From an uncultured Propionibacterium sp. (GTDB lineage: Bacteria > Actinomycetota > Actinomycetes > Propionibacteriales > Propionibacteriaceae): DNA of 64,000 nt. The stretch covers positions 11,794 to 75,793 of the forward strand of contig CALHWB010000018.1 in the NCBI GenBank assembly GCA_938036835.1, read 5' to 3'. The position numbers and the translations under genes are program-made. The notes beneath the pieces are model-generated. The model saw only the letters and a program-made list of their open reading frames with translations, did no database searches and had not been told where the DNA came from. Positions 51,763 to 60,686 of the stretch are shown here, piece after piece (position 1 is the stretch's first letter; the number at the start of each line of letters is the position of its first letter).

Positions 51763-52431
51763 TCAGCCGGCCGCCTGGTGCCGGACGATGGCCCCGGCGT
51801 TCAGTTCGATCGGAACCTTCCTGGCCGTCTGGGCGGCGGCGACCAGCACCGTCAGCCGGGCCTCGGGCACCGGCAGGATCGGATGGCGCTGCGCCAGACC
51901 TGCAATCTTGGCAAGCCGCGGGTCGGCGAGCACTGCCAGCACACCGGCCCGGTCGCCTCCGGTCACCAATGCGACCAATCCGGCCAGGTGCGGGACGAGC
52001 ACCTCCCAGGCATCGTCCGCCGCCGATCGATAGGCCCGGGCCGTTTGGTTCGCTCGCCGGCGAGCGTAGCGCTGCTGCGACCAACCGCCCGCACCGGTCC
52101 GGCCCTGCACATGATGGGTGGATACCCGGTGGGCGATCAGCTCGCCGCCGGCCGCCACCCCGACAGCATCCGCCCCCTTGCGGACCAGCAACAGCCCGAA
52201 CAGCCGAGGCCGGCCGACGTGAACCACGAAATCGTCGGCCGTGCCGGCTGTGCAGGGCTCCCATCGATTGACGAGCCGGGCTCGCGCCCCGTCCTGGGCG
52301 GTCAGCCACAGGGCATCCGGGACGACTCGCGAGGCGAAGTCGCCGTGCCGCTCGGCGAAACGTATTAGCCACCCTGGCAGCCGTTCAGGGCTTACGCTGG
52401 TGCGGTGGGCCACCTCGAAATCGGAGCTCAT
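51763..52431 (-). CDS. acVLRF1-family peptidyl-tRNA hydrolase (Vms1-like release factor)
   Basis: This 222-residue protein carries the Vms1/eRF1-like catalytic loop GGWSQQRYARRRANQ (Gln-containing GGxSQ motif). It lies in a domain with FVVHVGRPRLFGLLLVRKGADAVGVA before it. Actinobacterial VLRF1 proteins are thought to release stalled peptidyl-tRNA during ribosome rescue. Full length for the family. A leaderless promoter motif precedes the ATG; it is divergent from dtxR. Confidence 0.85.
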   Translation of the reverse strand: MSSDFEVAHRTSVSPERLPGWLIRFAERHGDFASRVVPDALWLTAQDGARARLVNRWEPCTAGTADDFVVHVGRPRLFGLLLVRKGADAVGVAAGGELIAHRVSTHHVQGRTGAGGWSQQRYARRRANQTARAYRSAADDAWEVLVPHLAGLVALVTGGDRAGVLAVLADPRLAKIAGLAQRHPILPVPEARLTVLVAAAQTARKVPIELNAGAIVRHQAAG

Positions 52432-52437
52432 CCCAGC

Positions 52438-52443
52438 ATGCTA
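52438..52443 (-). promoter_or_regulatory. Leaderless -10 element of the acVLRF1 gene
   Basis: TAGCAT on the minus strand ends 6 bases before the ATG at 52431. Confidence 0.47.
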
Positions 52444-52487
52444 TGCGCGGGGCTGCCGATGGGCTCGCAGCGGAGAAGGGACGTCGG

Positions 52488-53171
52488 ATGAATGACTTGA
52501 TCGATACGACAGAGATGTATCTGCGTACCATCATCGAACTGCGCGAGGAGGGCACCGAGCCGCTGCGTGCTCGAATCGTTGAACGATTGCACCAGTCCGG
52601 GCCCACGGTCAGCCAAACCGTCGGCCGGCTGGAGCGTGACGGCTTGGTGCGGGTACGAGGCGATCGGAAACTGGAACTGAGCCGAACCGGCTGGCAGCGT
52701 GCCCGGAGCGTGTTGCGTAAGCACCGGCTCGCCGAGCGGCTGCTGTGCGATGTGCTCGGCCTCGAATTGGCAGAGGCGCATGAGGAGGCCTGCAAGCTGG
52801 AGCATGTGCTGAGCGATCTGGTGGAGGACCGGCTGGCTCAGTTGCTGGAGGATCCCATACTTTCCCCCTACGGCTGCCCGATCCCGCCCGAAGACGGGGA
52901 GTTCGACCCGGACCTGTTCCGGGTCGGGGTCCGCAAGCTGACCGATGTGCTTGGCGCGGACGTGGCCGGCTACGAGATGGCCAGGATGAGTGAGGGTGTG
53001 CAGGCCGATGAGCCGGCCCTGGCCGGGCTGGTAGCGGTTGGCCTGCGGCCGGGCAGCAAATTCGATGCCCTGTCGCTGGGCAGCGACATCGAGGTGCGCG
53101 GGCCGGACGGGGTGGTGCGCATCGACCGGGCGGTGGCCGCTGGACTATGGGTCACCGACCGGTCGGCGTAA
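52488..53171 (+). CDS. DtxR/IdeR-type iron-dependent repressor
   Basis: This 227-residue regulator has the winged-helix DNA-binding domain (GPTVSQTVGRLERDGLVRVRGDRKLELS) and a dimerisation domain. It also has a C-terminal SH3-like domain (about 150-227). Metal ligands are conserved: Met10 in DTTEMYLRTI, and the His/Cys/Glu/His set in EAHEEACKLEHVLSD. It should repress iron uptake genes when Fe(II) is bound. The ATG at 52488 has GAGAAGG upstream. Confidence 0.92.
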   Translation: MNDLIDTTEMYLRTIIELREEGTEPLRARIVERLHQSGPTVSQTVGRLERDGLVRVRGDRKLELSRTGWQRARSVLRKHRLAERLLCDVLGLELAEAHEEACKLEHVLSDLVEDRLAQLLEDPILSPYGCPIPPEDGEFDPDLFRVGVRKLTDVLGADVAGYEMARMSEGVQADEPALAGLVAVGLRPGSKFDALSLGSDIEVRGPDGVVRIDRAVAAGLWVTDRSA

Positions 53172-53258
53172 CCCGCCGCCGTGCGGCTGACGGCTGCCGG
53201 ACCGGTGCGGCGGGGCTGGCCGGATGCGGCCGGTGCCTAAGCCGGCGGATAGGGCGGG

Positions 53259-53264
53259 TAGGGT
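53259..53264 (+). promoter_or_regulatory. Leaderless -10 element of the methyltransferase gene
   Basis: TAGGGT ends 6 bases before the ATG at 53271. This decides between that ATG and the TTG at 53265. Confidence 0.48.
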
Positions 53265-53270
53265 TTGACC

Positions 53271-54083
53271 ATGGTACACAGTGCGGAGCCGGCGCCGGCA
53301 GCAGAGCCGGCCGGCCAGCAACCGGCGGTGGCCGGTGTGGCCCGGTTGCTGGCCGAATACACTCCGGATCGGGCTTCGGTCAACGAAGAGGTGCTGAGCA
53401 GATCGTATTCGGGGCGCCAGACTCCCTACCAATGGCTGGCTCGGGCGGTTTCAAACCGAGCCAGCTTGGTTTGCGATCTGGCCTGTGGGCCGGGTCGGAT
53501 GTGTCGTGAACTGGCCGCGGCCGGGCGCACCGTGATCGGAGTGGATACCTCGCGCACCGAGTTGCAGCAGGCTCAGCGGAGCTCGGCTGGCCCTTGGGTG
53601 CAGGCCAGCGTGGCCAGGCTGCCCTTCGCCACCGGTTCATTGGACGCGGTAACCACCGCTATGGGGCTGATCGAGTTCAGTCCGCTGCCCGATGCGTTGG
53701 CCGAAATCGCTCGGGCGTTGCGGCCGGGTGGGGTGTTTGCCGCGATAGCCCCGACGTTTCGTCCGCTTGGGCCGACCGACTTGCGAATGCTGGGACGCCT
53801 GTCCGGCATGCTGCGCACCCCACCGCGGCTGACCGGGTCGCTGGAGATTACGGTGGGGCCGCTGCTTAACGCCGCCGGGCTGACCCGCGCGGAGGATCGT
53901 CGGGAGCGGTACACCTTCGAGGTGACCGAGCGGGACGATGCCCGGCGGTTGCTTGAGGCGTTGTTCCCGGGCGCATCGGCCGCCGAGCGGCTGCCGGCGG
54001 CGATCGAATACCTGATGTCTCCCGTCGATGGTGCGCCGGTCCGGTTGCCGGTGCCGATACGGCGGATCGTGGCGGTGAAATAG
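53271..54083 (+). CDS. SAM-dependent class I methyltransferase
   Basis: This 270-residue Methyltransf_11-type protein has motif I VCDLACGPGRMCREL, an acidic residue in VIGVDTSRTEL, and motif post-I region ARLPFATGSLDAVTTAMGLIEF. IARALRPGGVFAAIAPTF follows. The substrate is unknown. The first 30 residues are an Ala/Pro-rich extension. Confidence 0.83.
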   Translation: MVHSAEPAPAAEPAGQQPAVAGVARLLAEYTPDRASVNEEVLSRSYSGRQTPYQWLARAVSNRASLVCDLACGPGRMCRELAAAGRTVIGVDTSRTELQQAQRSSAGPWVQASVARLPFATGSLDAVTTAMGLIEFSPLPDALAEIARALRPGGVFAAIAPTFRPLGPTDLRMLGRLSGMLRTPPRLTGSLEITVGPLLNAAGLTRAEDRRERYTFEVTERDDARRLLEALFPGASAAERLPAAIEYLMSPVDGAPVRLPVPIRRIVAVK

Positions 54084-54587
54084 CCGGGTTTTGGGGATGG
54101 GGAAAGCGGCTGCCGCTCGAGGGGCCGAAGCCGTCTACCCACCCCCAGGAGACAAATCATCGTGCAGCAACCGCTTTCAATTAAAAGCATAGCTGAGCCC
54201 GGTCCGGATGCCAACTCTAGCCGTCGGTTCACCGGTTTGGGGCATTCGCCTAAGCGAGACCGTCCTGGCTCGTGGCTGCCCGGTCGATGAACGCGATGGC
54301 CGATCGGCTGTCATCCCAAGCCGTGCCCGACGCGATTGGCTCCCGGAAGCCGGATTCACCCGGTTCCTAGTGCAAGCTCGAATTCTGGGCACAAATCGGG
54401 TTTGGCAGCCAAGGAATTGGCCGGCTAATCGCCGGGCGCCGGAGGATTCCGGGGCGGTTCGGCGCCGGGCGGAGCGACTGCCGGGAATGACCGGCCATGC
54501 AACTGGGGTGGCCTGCATCGTCGCGGGCCGCGGCCGGGCCACGCCGATTCGGCCATTGGCGTATCCGAGGGCTACGCTAGGTTATCG
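54084..54587. other. 504-base stretch without a secure gene
   Basis: No recognised gene is present. A 42-codon frame starts at GTG 54162 (AGGAG about 11 bases upstream) and stops at 54290; it begins VQQPLSIKSIAE and has no known match to me. A 129-codon frame at 54208-54597 is Arg/Pro-rich, shows no family features and ends inside the tRNA, so I do not accept it. A small AT-rich patch lies around 54176-54190. Confidence 0.3.
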
Positions 54588-54660
54588 GGCCCCATAGCTC
54601 AGGGGATAGAGCAGAGGTTTCCTAAACCTTGTGTCGCAGGTTCGATTCCTGCTGGGGCCG
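54588..54660 (+). tRNA. tRNA-Arg (anticodon CCT)
   Basis: This 73-base cloverleaf has acceptor arms GGCCCCA/TGGGGCC, an anticodon stem GAGGT/ACCTT around loop TTCCTAA (anticodon CCT, reading AGG), and a T arm with GGTTCGATTCC. CCA is not encoded. Confidence 0.94.
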
Positions 54661-54823
54661 CCGCGCCGACTAGGCGGTTCGAGTCCACTCTGCCGCGGGT
54701 GTCGCCCGGTGCTAGAGGGATCGCTGGGCGGGGTGCCGCCGGTCGTTTCGCGAGCGTGACCGGCGGAACGGCCACGGTTCGATGGCCGGGCAGGTTCGGC
54801 TAGCGGGCCGGTGACTCACCCCC

Positions 54824-54829
54824 TAGAGT
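54824..54829 (+). promoter_or_regulatory. Leaderless -10 element of the second UDPGP gene
   Basis: TAGAGT ends 7 bases before the ATG at 54837, favouring that start over the alternative at 54828. Confidence 0.42.
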
Positions 54830-54836
54830 GCAAACC

Positions 54837-56219
54837 ATGAGCGATCAGGGACTCGCGGTGGCGCTGGAAAAGCTGCGGGCGGCCGGCGTGGGTGCCGCGG
54901 CGATTGAGGTGTTCGGCGCCGGCTATCGGCAGTTGGCGGCCGGCCGGACCGGTCTGTTGGCCGAGGAGACGATCGAGCCGCTGACCGATATCGCCCATCT
55001 CGACCAGATCCGGGTGGATCCGCGGACTGCCCGGGCGGCATTGGGCGCCACCGTGGTGATCAAACTCAACGGCGGTCTGGGTACCTCGATGGGCCTGGCC
55101 GGCCCGAAGACCCTGCTGCCGGTGCGGGACGGATACAGCTTCCTGGATCTGCTGGTACGCCAGGTGCTGGCTGCCCGGCGGGAGCACGGGGTGCGATTGC
55201 CGCTGGTGCTGATGCACAGTTTTGCCACGCGCGCTCAATCGCTGGCCGCGCTGGCTCGCTATCCCGAGCTTGCGGTCGGCTCGCTGCCGATCGATTTCGT
55301 CCAGAGCCGGGAGCCGAAACTGCTGGCCGGCACCCTGACCCCGGTGGCCTGGCCGGCCGACCCGGATCTGGAGTGGTGCCCGCCGGGGCACGGCGATATC
55401 TACCCGTCCCTGCTCGATTCGGGGGTGCTGGAGGAACTGATCGAGGCCGGCTTCCGTTACGCCCTGGTGAGCAACGCCGACAACCTGGGCGCCACTCCCG
55501 ATCCACAGCTGGCCGGGTGGTTCGCCGGCACGGGGGCCGCCTTCGCCATGGAGGTCTGCCGGCGGACGGTGAACGACCGCAAGGGGGGCCATCTGGCGGT
55601 GCGCCGGGCAGATGGCCGTATCGTGCTGCGGGAATCCGCCCAGACCGCCGAGGCGGATCGCAGGCACTTCGCTGACGAGCAGCGGCATCCCTGGTTCAAT
55701 ACCAACAGCCTGTGGCTGGATCTCGGTAAGGTGCATGCTGCGCTGACCGAACGGGCCGGTGTGCTGGGCCTGCCGCTCATCCGCAACCTCAAAACCGTGG
55801 ATCCGCGCGATGCCGATAGCCCGGAGGTGGTGCAACTGGAGACCGCGATGGGAGCCGCCATCGAGGTTTTCGACCGGGTGGCGGTGATCGAGGTGGGGCG
55901 CGACCGGTTCGTCCCGGTCAAGAAGACCAATGAGCTGCTGCTGTTGCGTTCGGATTGCTATCGGGTCGATGCCGCCACCGGACGATTGCGGGCCACCGTC
56001 GACCGGCTGCCTGTAGTGGATCTCGACGGGGAATACTACGGCCAGATCGCAGACTTCGACCGGCGAATCCCCCAGCCTCTCAGCCTGATCGGGGCGCGGA
56101 CCCTGCGGGTGCGTGGCGATATCGCCTTCGGCGCCGGGGTACGCATCGTTGGGGATGCCGACCTGGTCGCCGAGCAGGCTGAGGTCGTCGCGGACGGGGC
56201 GGTGCTGGGCAGTGGGTGA
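54837..56219 (+). CDS. UDPGP-family UTP-sugar-1-phosphate uridylyltransferase (copy 2)
   Basis: This 460-residue paralogue of 42875-44260 is alike over its whole length. It has VIKLNGGLGTSMGLAGPKTLLPVRDG, WCPPGHGDIYPSL, LVSNADNLGA, NDRKGGHLAVR and VGRDRFVPVKKTNELLL. It is probably the housekeeping UDP-glucose pyrophosphorylase, since it is not tied to galactose genes and GalU is missing from its usual place in this window. Which copy has which substrate is inferred, not shown. Confidence 0.9.
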   Translation: MSDQGLAVALEKLRAAGVGAAAIEVFGAGYRQLAAGRTGLLAEETIEPLTDIAHLDQIRVDPRTARAALGATVVIKLNGGLGTSMGLAGPKTLLPVRDGYSFLDLLVRQVLAARREHGVRLPLVLMHSFATRAQSLAALARYPELAVGSLPIDFVQSREPKLLAGTLTPVAWPADPDLEWCPPGHGDIYPSLLDSGVLEELIEAGFRYALVSNADNLGATPDPQLAGWFAGTGAAFAMEVCRRTVNDRKGGHLAVRRADGRIVLRESAQTAEADRRHFADEQRHPWFNTNSLWLDLGKVHAALTERAGVLGLPLIRNLKTVDPRDADSPEVVQLETAMGAAIEVFDRVAVIEVGRDRFVPVKKTNELLLLRSDCYRVDAATGRLRATVDRLPVVDLDGEYYGQIADFDRRIPQPLSLIGARTLRVRGDIAFGAGVRIVGDADLVAEQAEVVADGAVLGSG

Positions 56220-56694
56220 TATCGCATCCGAGCCGTGCCACGCGGATGATGCCGGCCGGTACCGGACCGCCGAGGCGGCGATCCGCGAATCGCCATCGAC
56301 CCTAGGCGATCCCCTGCGGCACCGCACCGCCAATGCCGGTCCGGGACTGGCCGGACTCGTGGGTCGGGCGCTTACCGGCCGGCCGGTGCCGTTGCCGCCG
56401 GTCGCTGCGGTGCCGCAGATCGCGTCGGCGCTTTGCGCCGCAGGCTGGTCTGGTGATCGGCTGGGGGCGATCCGCGCTGCCCGGCTGGGCGCCGGCCAGC
56501 CCTGGCCGTTTCCGCTCACGGCTGCCGAACGGGGCGATATCGGGGCGGCCCAGTTGCACAGCGCCGTACAGGCGGTGGAGGCGGAGTTGGGGCTGGGCCC
56601 GGTCGTCCGGCTGCGCGATCGACACGTCGAGCCGGACGCCCGGGATCGGGCGTTGCAGGCCGAACGGCCGCCCCATCATGGGTCTGTTGGCTGA
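56212..56694 (+). CDS. Hypothetical protein overlapping the UDPGP gene
   Basis: This 160-residue frame starts at GTG 56212, inside the end of the previous gene. It has a plausible soluble composition (IASALCAAGWSGDRLGAIRAARLGAG; AAQLHSAVQAVEAELGLGPVVRLRD) but no recognisable family, no Shine-Dalgarno sequence and strong frames on the other strand. Its last third lies in sequence with no other gene. It is possibly real. Confidence 0.38.
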   Translation: MGDIASEPCHADDAGRYRTAEAAIRESPSTLGDPLRHRTANAGPGLAGLVGRALTGRPVPLPPVAAVPQIASALCAAGWSGDRLGAIRAARLGAGQPWPFPLTAAERGDIGAAQLHSAVQAVEAELGLGPVVRLRDRHVEPDARDRALQAERPPHHGSVG

Positions 56695-57015
56695 ACGGCC
56701 GATCCCGGAGCCGGACGCCGGATGTGTCTGGTCCGGCCACCGCTGGCGGTGTGGGCTGCGCCCGCCGCGGTCGGGGTGGGCGCGGTGACCCGGTCGCCCG
56801 GATACCGCGGGATCGGGCAGCCGCAGGCCGGCGCCGGATGTCGTCTCGTGACCATGGCGGGGTGCCCACATGACCGGATCGTCCGGCAGGCGATCTTGGA
56901 CCGGGCACCGCATGCCGACGGGGTTGGTGCGCGGTTTGCCGGTCGATGGCGGGTCAGGAGCCGGATGCGGTGAAACGGTGGATCCGCCGGGTCGCTAGGG
57001 TGATGGGATCGGCGG
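56695..57015. other. 321-base stretch without a gene
   Basis: GC-rich, with short imperfect repeats of CGGATG/GCCGGA type. Frames on both strands are Arg/Pro-rich shadows. A TAGGGT at 56995-57000 may serve as the -10 of the lipoprotein gene at 57016. I see no RNA or mobile feature. Confidence 0.4.
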
Positions 57016-57972
57016 ATGAACCGGGAGGTGGGCGGATTGCGGTCGGTGCGGCTTCGGGCTGCGGCCATGGCAGCCGGATTGGTGGTGTTGGCGGCCGGGT
57101 GTCGGCTGACCGCCGATCCGGATCCGCTGGTGGGCCAGGTGGCGGAACTCGCTAGCGCCAATGGAGCCACGCGTATCGCCGCGGTGACCATCGGCCCGGA
57201 CAGCGATGACACCGCGGTGCTGTTGCTGTTGCCGGGAGAGGCGAGATGGGTGGGGGCGCCTGGGGCGGATCTTGCCGATCAGGCCGGTGCCGGCCAACCC
57301 AGAGGCGGGCTACTGCCGGACAGGTTGCCGGGCGAGGCGCTGCACAACCAACTGGCCAGCCTGGTCTCGCGCTGCAATGACCATCCGCAGGTGCGCGCCT
57401 TCGTCTCGCCGTCGGGCTCGATGATCGCCGAATCGTTGTGTGGGGTCGGCGACGGACGCCGGGTGGTGAGCACCAGCATCGATGGTCTGACCCAGGAAGG
57501 CCCTGGGCTCGATCTGACCAGGAAGGACGGTCTCAGCGCGTTGATTGCCGAGATTCACGCGGCCGTGCCGGGTGAGTTCGTCTACGAGATCGCCATATCG
57601 GGGCAGGCTTCCGGTGCTACGTCGGTCGGTGTCGTCCAGGCGGGCAACTGGACGTTGCCGGATGGAACGCAATGCCAGGTCGCCTATCATCGAGCCGCCA
57701 AGCCCGAGGCGGGCAAACCGCTGCGCTGGTATACCTGCGATGGTGTGGGCCCGCGGGCCGTCCCGGCCGGCGGGCAGCGCACGGAGTCGCAGTCCGAGTA
57801 CGAGATCGCGGAATTGTCCGGGCCTGTCATCGCCGAATCGCTGGCTGCCGGTCTGGCCGAGAACGGTCTTAGCCCAGAGCAGGTGGAGTTCTACGGGGTG
57901 ATGCGCCTGCCGTCCATCGGCACGGTCCTGACGATCCAAACCAGCGCCGGGATGCATTTCCACCCATATTGA
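57016..57972 (+). CDS. Predicted lipoprotein, unknown
   Basis: This 318-residue protein has a lipoprotein signal with lipobox VLAAGC at about residue 29, so it should be anchored on the outer face of the membrane. The rest is soluble, with a central segment PSGSMIAESLCGVGDGRRVVSTSIDG and GEFVYEIAISG. Six further Cys/paired segments may form disulphides. No family is recognised. Confidence 0.72.
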   Translation: MNREVGGLRSVRLRAAAMAAGLVVLAAGCRLTADPDPLVGQVAELASANGATRIAAVTIGPDSDDTAVLLLLPGEARWVGAPGADLADQAGAGQPRGGLLPDRLPGEALHNQLASLVSRCNDHPQVRAFVSPSGSMIAESLCGVGDGRRVVSTSIDGLTQEGPGLDLTRKDGLSALIAEIHAAVPGEFVYEIAISGQASGATSVGVVQAGNWTLPDGTQCQVAYHRAAKPEAGKPLRWYTCDGVGPRAVPAGGQRTESQSEYEIAELSGPVIAESLAAGLAENGLSPEQVEFYGVMRLPSIGTVLTIQTSAGMHFHPY

Positions 57973-58153
57973 TGGCCGTCCGGCGGCCACCGGCCGGCAA
58001 CGCCGGGGCAGGTGGGCGGGTGCTTTGCGTCTCGCCGGTGTCCGTGGCCCGGTCGGTCGCGTCTGGATCGCTTGATTCCTGCGGCCGGCGCCGGACGATC
58101 GGGTTCCGCCGATGATCGGTTTCTGCCCACGGGGCGACGGCTGCCGGACTGCG

Positions 58154-58186
58154 ATGTGGGACGCGGCCTGCCGCCGCGTCCCACAT
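58154..58186. terminator. Hairpin between the lipoprotein and mscL genes
   Basis: ATGTGGGACGCGG and CCGCGTCCCACAT form a perfect 13-bp stem with a 7-base loop, 8 bases past the mscL stop. Convergent genes flank it, so it may stop transcription from both sides. Confidence 0.7.
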
Positions 58187-58194
58187 CGGGTGGT

Positions 58195-58560
58195 TCAGGA
58201 TTGCTTACTGGCGAGCAGATCGCGGATCTCGGCGAGCAGATCGGTCTCGGTGACCTCGGGGGCGGCCTTCTCTTCCTTCTTCATCCGGTCCCGTGCCGCA
58301 TTCATCGGTTTCACCAGACCGAAGTAGACCACGAAGGCGACCAGCAGGAAGCCGACCAGCTGGGTCAGGAACGGGCCGAAGGGAATGCCGCCGGGCTGGA
58401 AATCGTCGAAGTTCGGCGGGCCACCCAGGATCTTCGAGATGGCGCTCAACACGATGGCGGTGAAACTCTCGACGACCTTGTTGAAGGCTGCGCCCATGAT
58501 GAACGCCACGGCAAGCTCGATGAGATTGCCGCGCATGATGAAGTCTTTGAATCCCTGCAT
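58195..58560 (-). CDS. mscL: Large-conductance mechanosensitive channel
   Basis: This 121-residue MscL begins with the family N-terminus MQGFKDFIMRGNLIELAVAFIMGAAF. Two membrane segments (about 15-40 and 65-88) and a charged C-terminal helix follow. It opens under membrane tension to release solutes during osmotic downshock. GAGGACAG precedes the ATG. Confidence 0.95.
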   Translation of the reverse strand: MQGFKDFIMRGNLIELAVAFIMGAAFNKVVESFTAIVLSAISKILGGPPNFDDFQPGGIPFGPFLTQLVGFLLVAFVVYFGLVKPMNAARDRMKKEEKAAPEVTETDLLAEIRDLLASKQS

Positions 58561-58689
58561 ACTGTCCTCGTAGATTCTTTTGGGGTGCGGCGCACCAGGC
58601 GGCGCGTCCTATTGGAAGCGCAGCCACTCTACCCATTGAGGATCGAATCCGCCACCCACCATGCCCTTTTCAACCACCCAACATGTTTT

Positions 58690-59307
58690 TCAACCCAGGA
58701 CGATGGCCAGCCGCATCTGGCTGGCCGCGGCCGCAAGCCGGGCCGCCGTCTCGGCATCGGCCGCGACCACGACCAGTGCGCCGGAATCGCCACCCAGAGC
58801 GCCTGAGTCCGTGGCGGGCAGCGCAGCGACCCGGACATTCGGGGCGATCTCGATGGCGCCGCCATCCATCGTCGCGCCGACGACGGTTATCCGGTCGCCC
58901 ACCTGCAGCAACCCTACGGTGGCGGTGTCCGGTACCCGGAACGGAACCAGCCGTTCGTCCGACCCCGCCTGCGGGTCGAGCGGATTGAGGATGCTGGCCG
59001 TGGTCAGGATCGACCCACTGGTCAACCCGCCGGTGATGGTGCGCCCCAGCGCTTCGGCGGGTTCGGAAAGGGCGCCATTGGGGACATTGGCCAGCGGCAC
59101 CTCGACCTGGCGCAGATCGGTGTCGGTCAGCCGGGTGCCGGCGGGCAGGTCCCGGGTGGCCGCCAGGACGGCTCGGGCCTCGGGCGGGTCTGGCGTCAGC
59201 GCCGAGATGGTGGCGAACAGGCACACCCCGGCCGCCAGGATGCCCAATGGGCGGCGATGCCAACGGGCGAAGCGGCGCAGGCGGGCCAGGATTGCGGGAT
59301 ATGGCAT
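58690..59307 (-). CDS. SAF/CpaB-like domain protein
   Basis: This 205-residue protein has one N-terminal membrane segment (about 18-38) and a SAF domain with RDLPAGTRLTDTDLRQVEVPLANVP. A CpaB/RcpC-like C-terminal part follows (VGLLQVGDRITVVGA; VVVAADAETAARLAAAASQMRLAIVLG). CpaB proteins assist Flp pilus assembly, but no pilus genes are adjacent. Actinobacteria often carry this gene between mscL and fmdB. The ATG at 59307 is preferred to 59343. Confidence 0.82.
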   Translation of the reverse strand: MPYPAILARLRRFARWHRRPLGILAAGVCLFATISALTPDPPEARAVLAATRDLPAGTRLTDTDLRQVEVPLANVPNGALSEPAEALGRTITGGLTSGSILTTASILNPLDPQAGSDERLVPFRVPDTATVGLLQVGDRITVVGATMDGGAIEIAPNVRVAALPATDSGALGGDSGALVVVAADAETAARLAAAASQMRLAIVLG

Positions 59308-59497
59308 GCCGGTATTGTTCGCGGCCGCGGCCGGAAACGTCACTTATCCACAGGCTGGATTGTGCGAACCGATGTGCACAGCCGCATCGGGCCGGCGAAC
59401 CGGATCCGACGGCACCGCTGCACCAGGGGGCTGGCTTCTGCGCCGTTCGGCACGGCGCCCCCGCAATATCGGGGCCGCGTTCTGCCGGGCCGGCGAA

Positions 59498-59830
59498 TCA
59501 GGCCGCCGCCGTCGTGCTGGTACTGGTGGTGGCCGTCGCCGTGCCGGTGCTGGCCGGTGATTCCTGGGCGGTACCGGTATCCTTGGCGGCTGGGGTTTCC
59601 CCGCCGGAACCGGTGGCCTTCGAATCCCGGGCGGCCGCCGATGCGCTGCTCGATTTGCGGGAGTCGGTGGCATAGAAACCGGAGCCCTTGAACACGATGC
59701 CGACCGGATTGTAAACCTTGCGCAGCATGCCACCGCATTCCGTGCAGGTGGTCAACGGGTCATCGGTGAACTTCTGGAAGGCCTCCAACTCGTGGTGGCA
59801 GCCCTGGCAGCGGTACTGATAAGTGGGCAT
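59498..59830 (-). CDS. FmdB-family zinc-ribbon protein
   Basis: This 110-residue protein starts with the FmdB/CxxC zinc ribbon: PTYQYRCQGCHHELEAFQKFTDDPLTTCTECGGMLRKVYNPVGIVFKGSGFY, which holds two CxxC pairs. A Ser/Thr/Ala-rich disordered tail of about 50 residues follows. The mycobacterial equivalent (Ser-rich, beside fthC) is in the same context. The ATG at 59830 is the conserved start; longer in-frame starts add non-family sequence. Confidence 0.9.
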   Translation of the reverse strand: MPTYQYRCQGCHHELEAFQKFTDDPLTTCTECGGMLRKVYNPVGIVFKGSGFYATDSRKSSSASAAARDSKATGSGGETPAAKDTGTAQESPASTGTATATTSTSTTAAA

Positions 59831-60048
59831 CGTTTCGCTTTCGACACTGGCACGGGACGTGGCAGTGGACCGCATCCCGGTGGCACTCGCATGCCACGAG
59901 TGCCAATGATAGCCGTCCGGTGTGCCTGCCCGAAATGCACCGCTGCAATCCATCCGGTAAGGCATAGCTGGCCGCGGCCCGCGGCCGGGCGCCCAACGGG
60001 TCGGCAGCGGCCGGGTTCGATCGACCGGTCAGGCGCCCAACGGGCCGA

Positions 60049-60669
60049 TCAGTATCTGGTGCGGATGGTCTTGGTGGGGGTGACCAGCCAATCGACCGGT
60101 TTGTCGTGCGGGCGCTGACGAACCGGGGCCACCTCGTCATCGTTCAGCAGGGCCACCACCGGCACACCGGGGGCCAGATGCAGCAGCGCCCGGTCGAACC
60201 AGCCCCCGCCGGTACCCAGCCGGCTGCCGTCGGGCCCGGCATTCAGCGCCGAGGCGATGACCACCTTGGCCACCCCGAGCGCGTCGGCGCCCAGCCCCGG
60301 CCCGGCCGGATCCGGAATCCCGAAGGGGCCGGGCTGCAGGTCTTCCACGGTGGTGAACCAGGCCCAATCGGGGTGCCGGCGTTCGAAGCTGTCGGTCTGC
60401 CGGGTCAGTTTGGGTACCAGCACCGGGTGCGCCTGGGAGAGCGCGGCGATCAATTCGATGGTGCCGGGTTCGAATTCGCGCGACAGATAGCAGCCGACGA
60501 CCGCGTCCGGGGTGGCCGGTACCAACTCGTCGATCAGCTTGAGCACCCGTTTGCTGCGCGCCAGGTCGTCGGCGGCCCGTAGCGCCACCGATCGGGCCTC
60601 CCGAGCGGCGTTGACGCGAGCGCGGATCTTGTCTCGCTCGGTTCGGGATCCCGGGTCAACGATGGCCAT
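60049..60669 (-). CDS. fthC: 5-formyltetrahydrofolate cyclo-ligase
   Basis: This 206-residue enzyme converts 5-formyl-THF to 5,10-methenyl-THF with ATP. It has the N-terminal RDKIRARVNAAREAR, VGCYLSREFEPGTIELI, and the C-terminal nucleotide/folate motif GSRLGTGGGWFDRALLHL. Its start codon is only 17 bases from the divergent moeA-like start. A leaderless -10 element precedes it. Confidence 0.92.
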   Translation of the reverse strand: MAIVDPGSRTERDKIRARVNAAREARSVALRAADDLARSKRVLKLIDELVPATPDAVVGCYLSREFEPGTIELIAALSQAHPVLVPKLTRQTDSFERRHPDWAWFTTVEDLQPGPFGIPDPAGPGLGADALGVAKVVIASALNAGPDGSRLGTGGGWFDRALLHLAPGVPVVALLNDDEVAPVRQRPHDKPVDWLVTPTKTIRTRY

Positions 60670-60674
60670 TCACC

Positions 60675-60681
60675 TATGTTA
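60675..60681. promoter_or_regulatory. Overlapping divergent leaderless promoters (fthC and moeA)
   Basis: TATGTT (60675-60680, plus) ends 6 bases before the moeA-like ATG at 60687. TAACAT (60681-60676, minus) ends 6 bases before the fthC ATG at 60669. The two -10 hexamers share five bases, so the promoters may exclude each other. Confidence 0.55.
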
Positions 60682-60686
60682 GATCC

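Noticed and set aside
54208..54597. 129-codon plus-strand frame
   Set aside because: Arg/Pro/Gly-rich with no family features, and it runs into the tRNA-Arg gene.
54661..54705. T-arm-like GGTTCGAGTCC just after tRNA-Arg
   Set aside because: The flanking bases do not form a T stem or acceptor and there is no D or anticodon arm. Chance resemblance or an old fragment; not enough for a tRNA or att call.
56302..57212. Long minus-strand frames around 56.3-57.2 kb
   Set aside because: Composition is that of reverse shadows (Arg, Pro, His-rich) with no start signal or motifs.
59344..59352. Perfect DnaA box TTATCCACA
   Set aside because: It stands alone, without clustered boxes, dnaA/dnaN or a long AT-rich region, so it does not indicate an origin.
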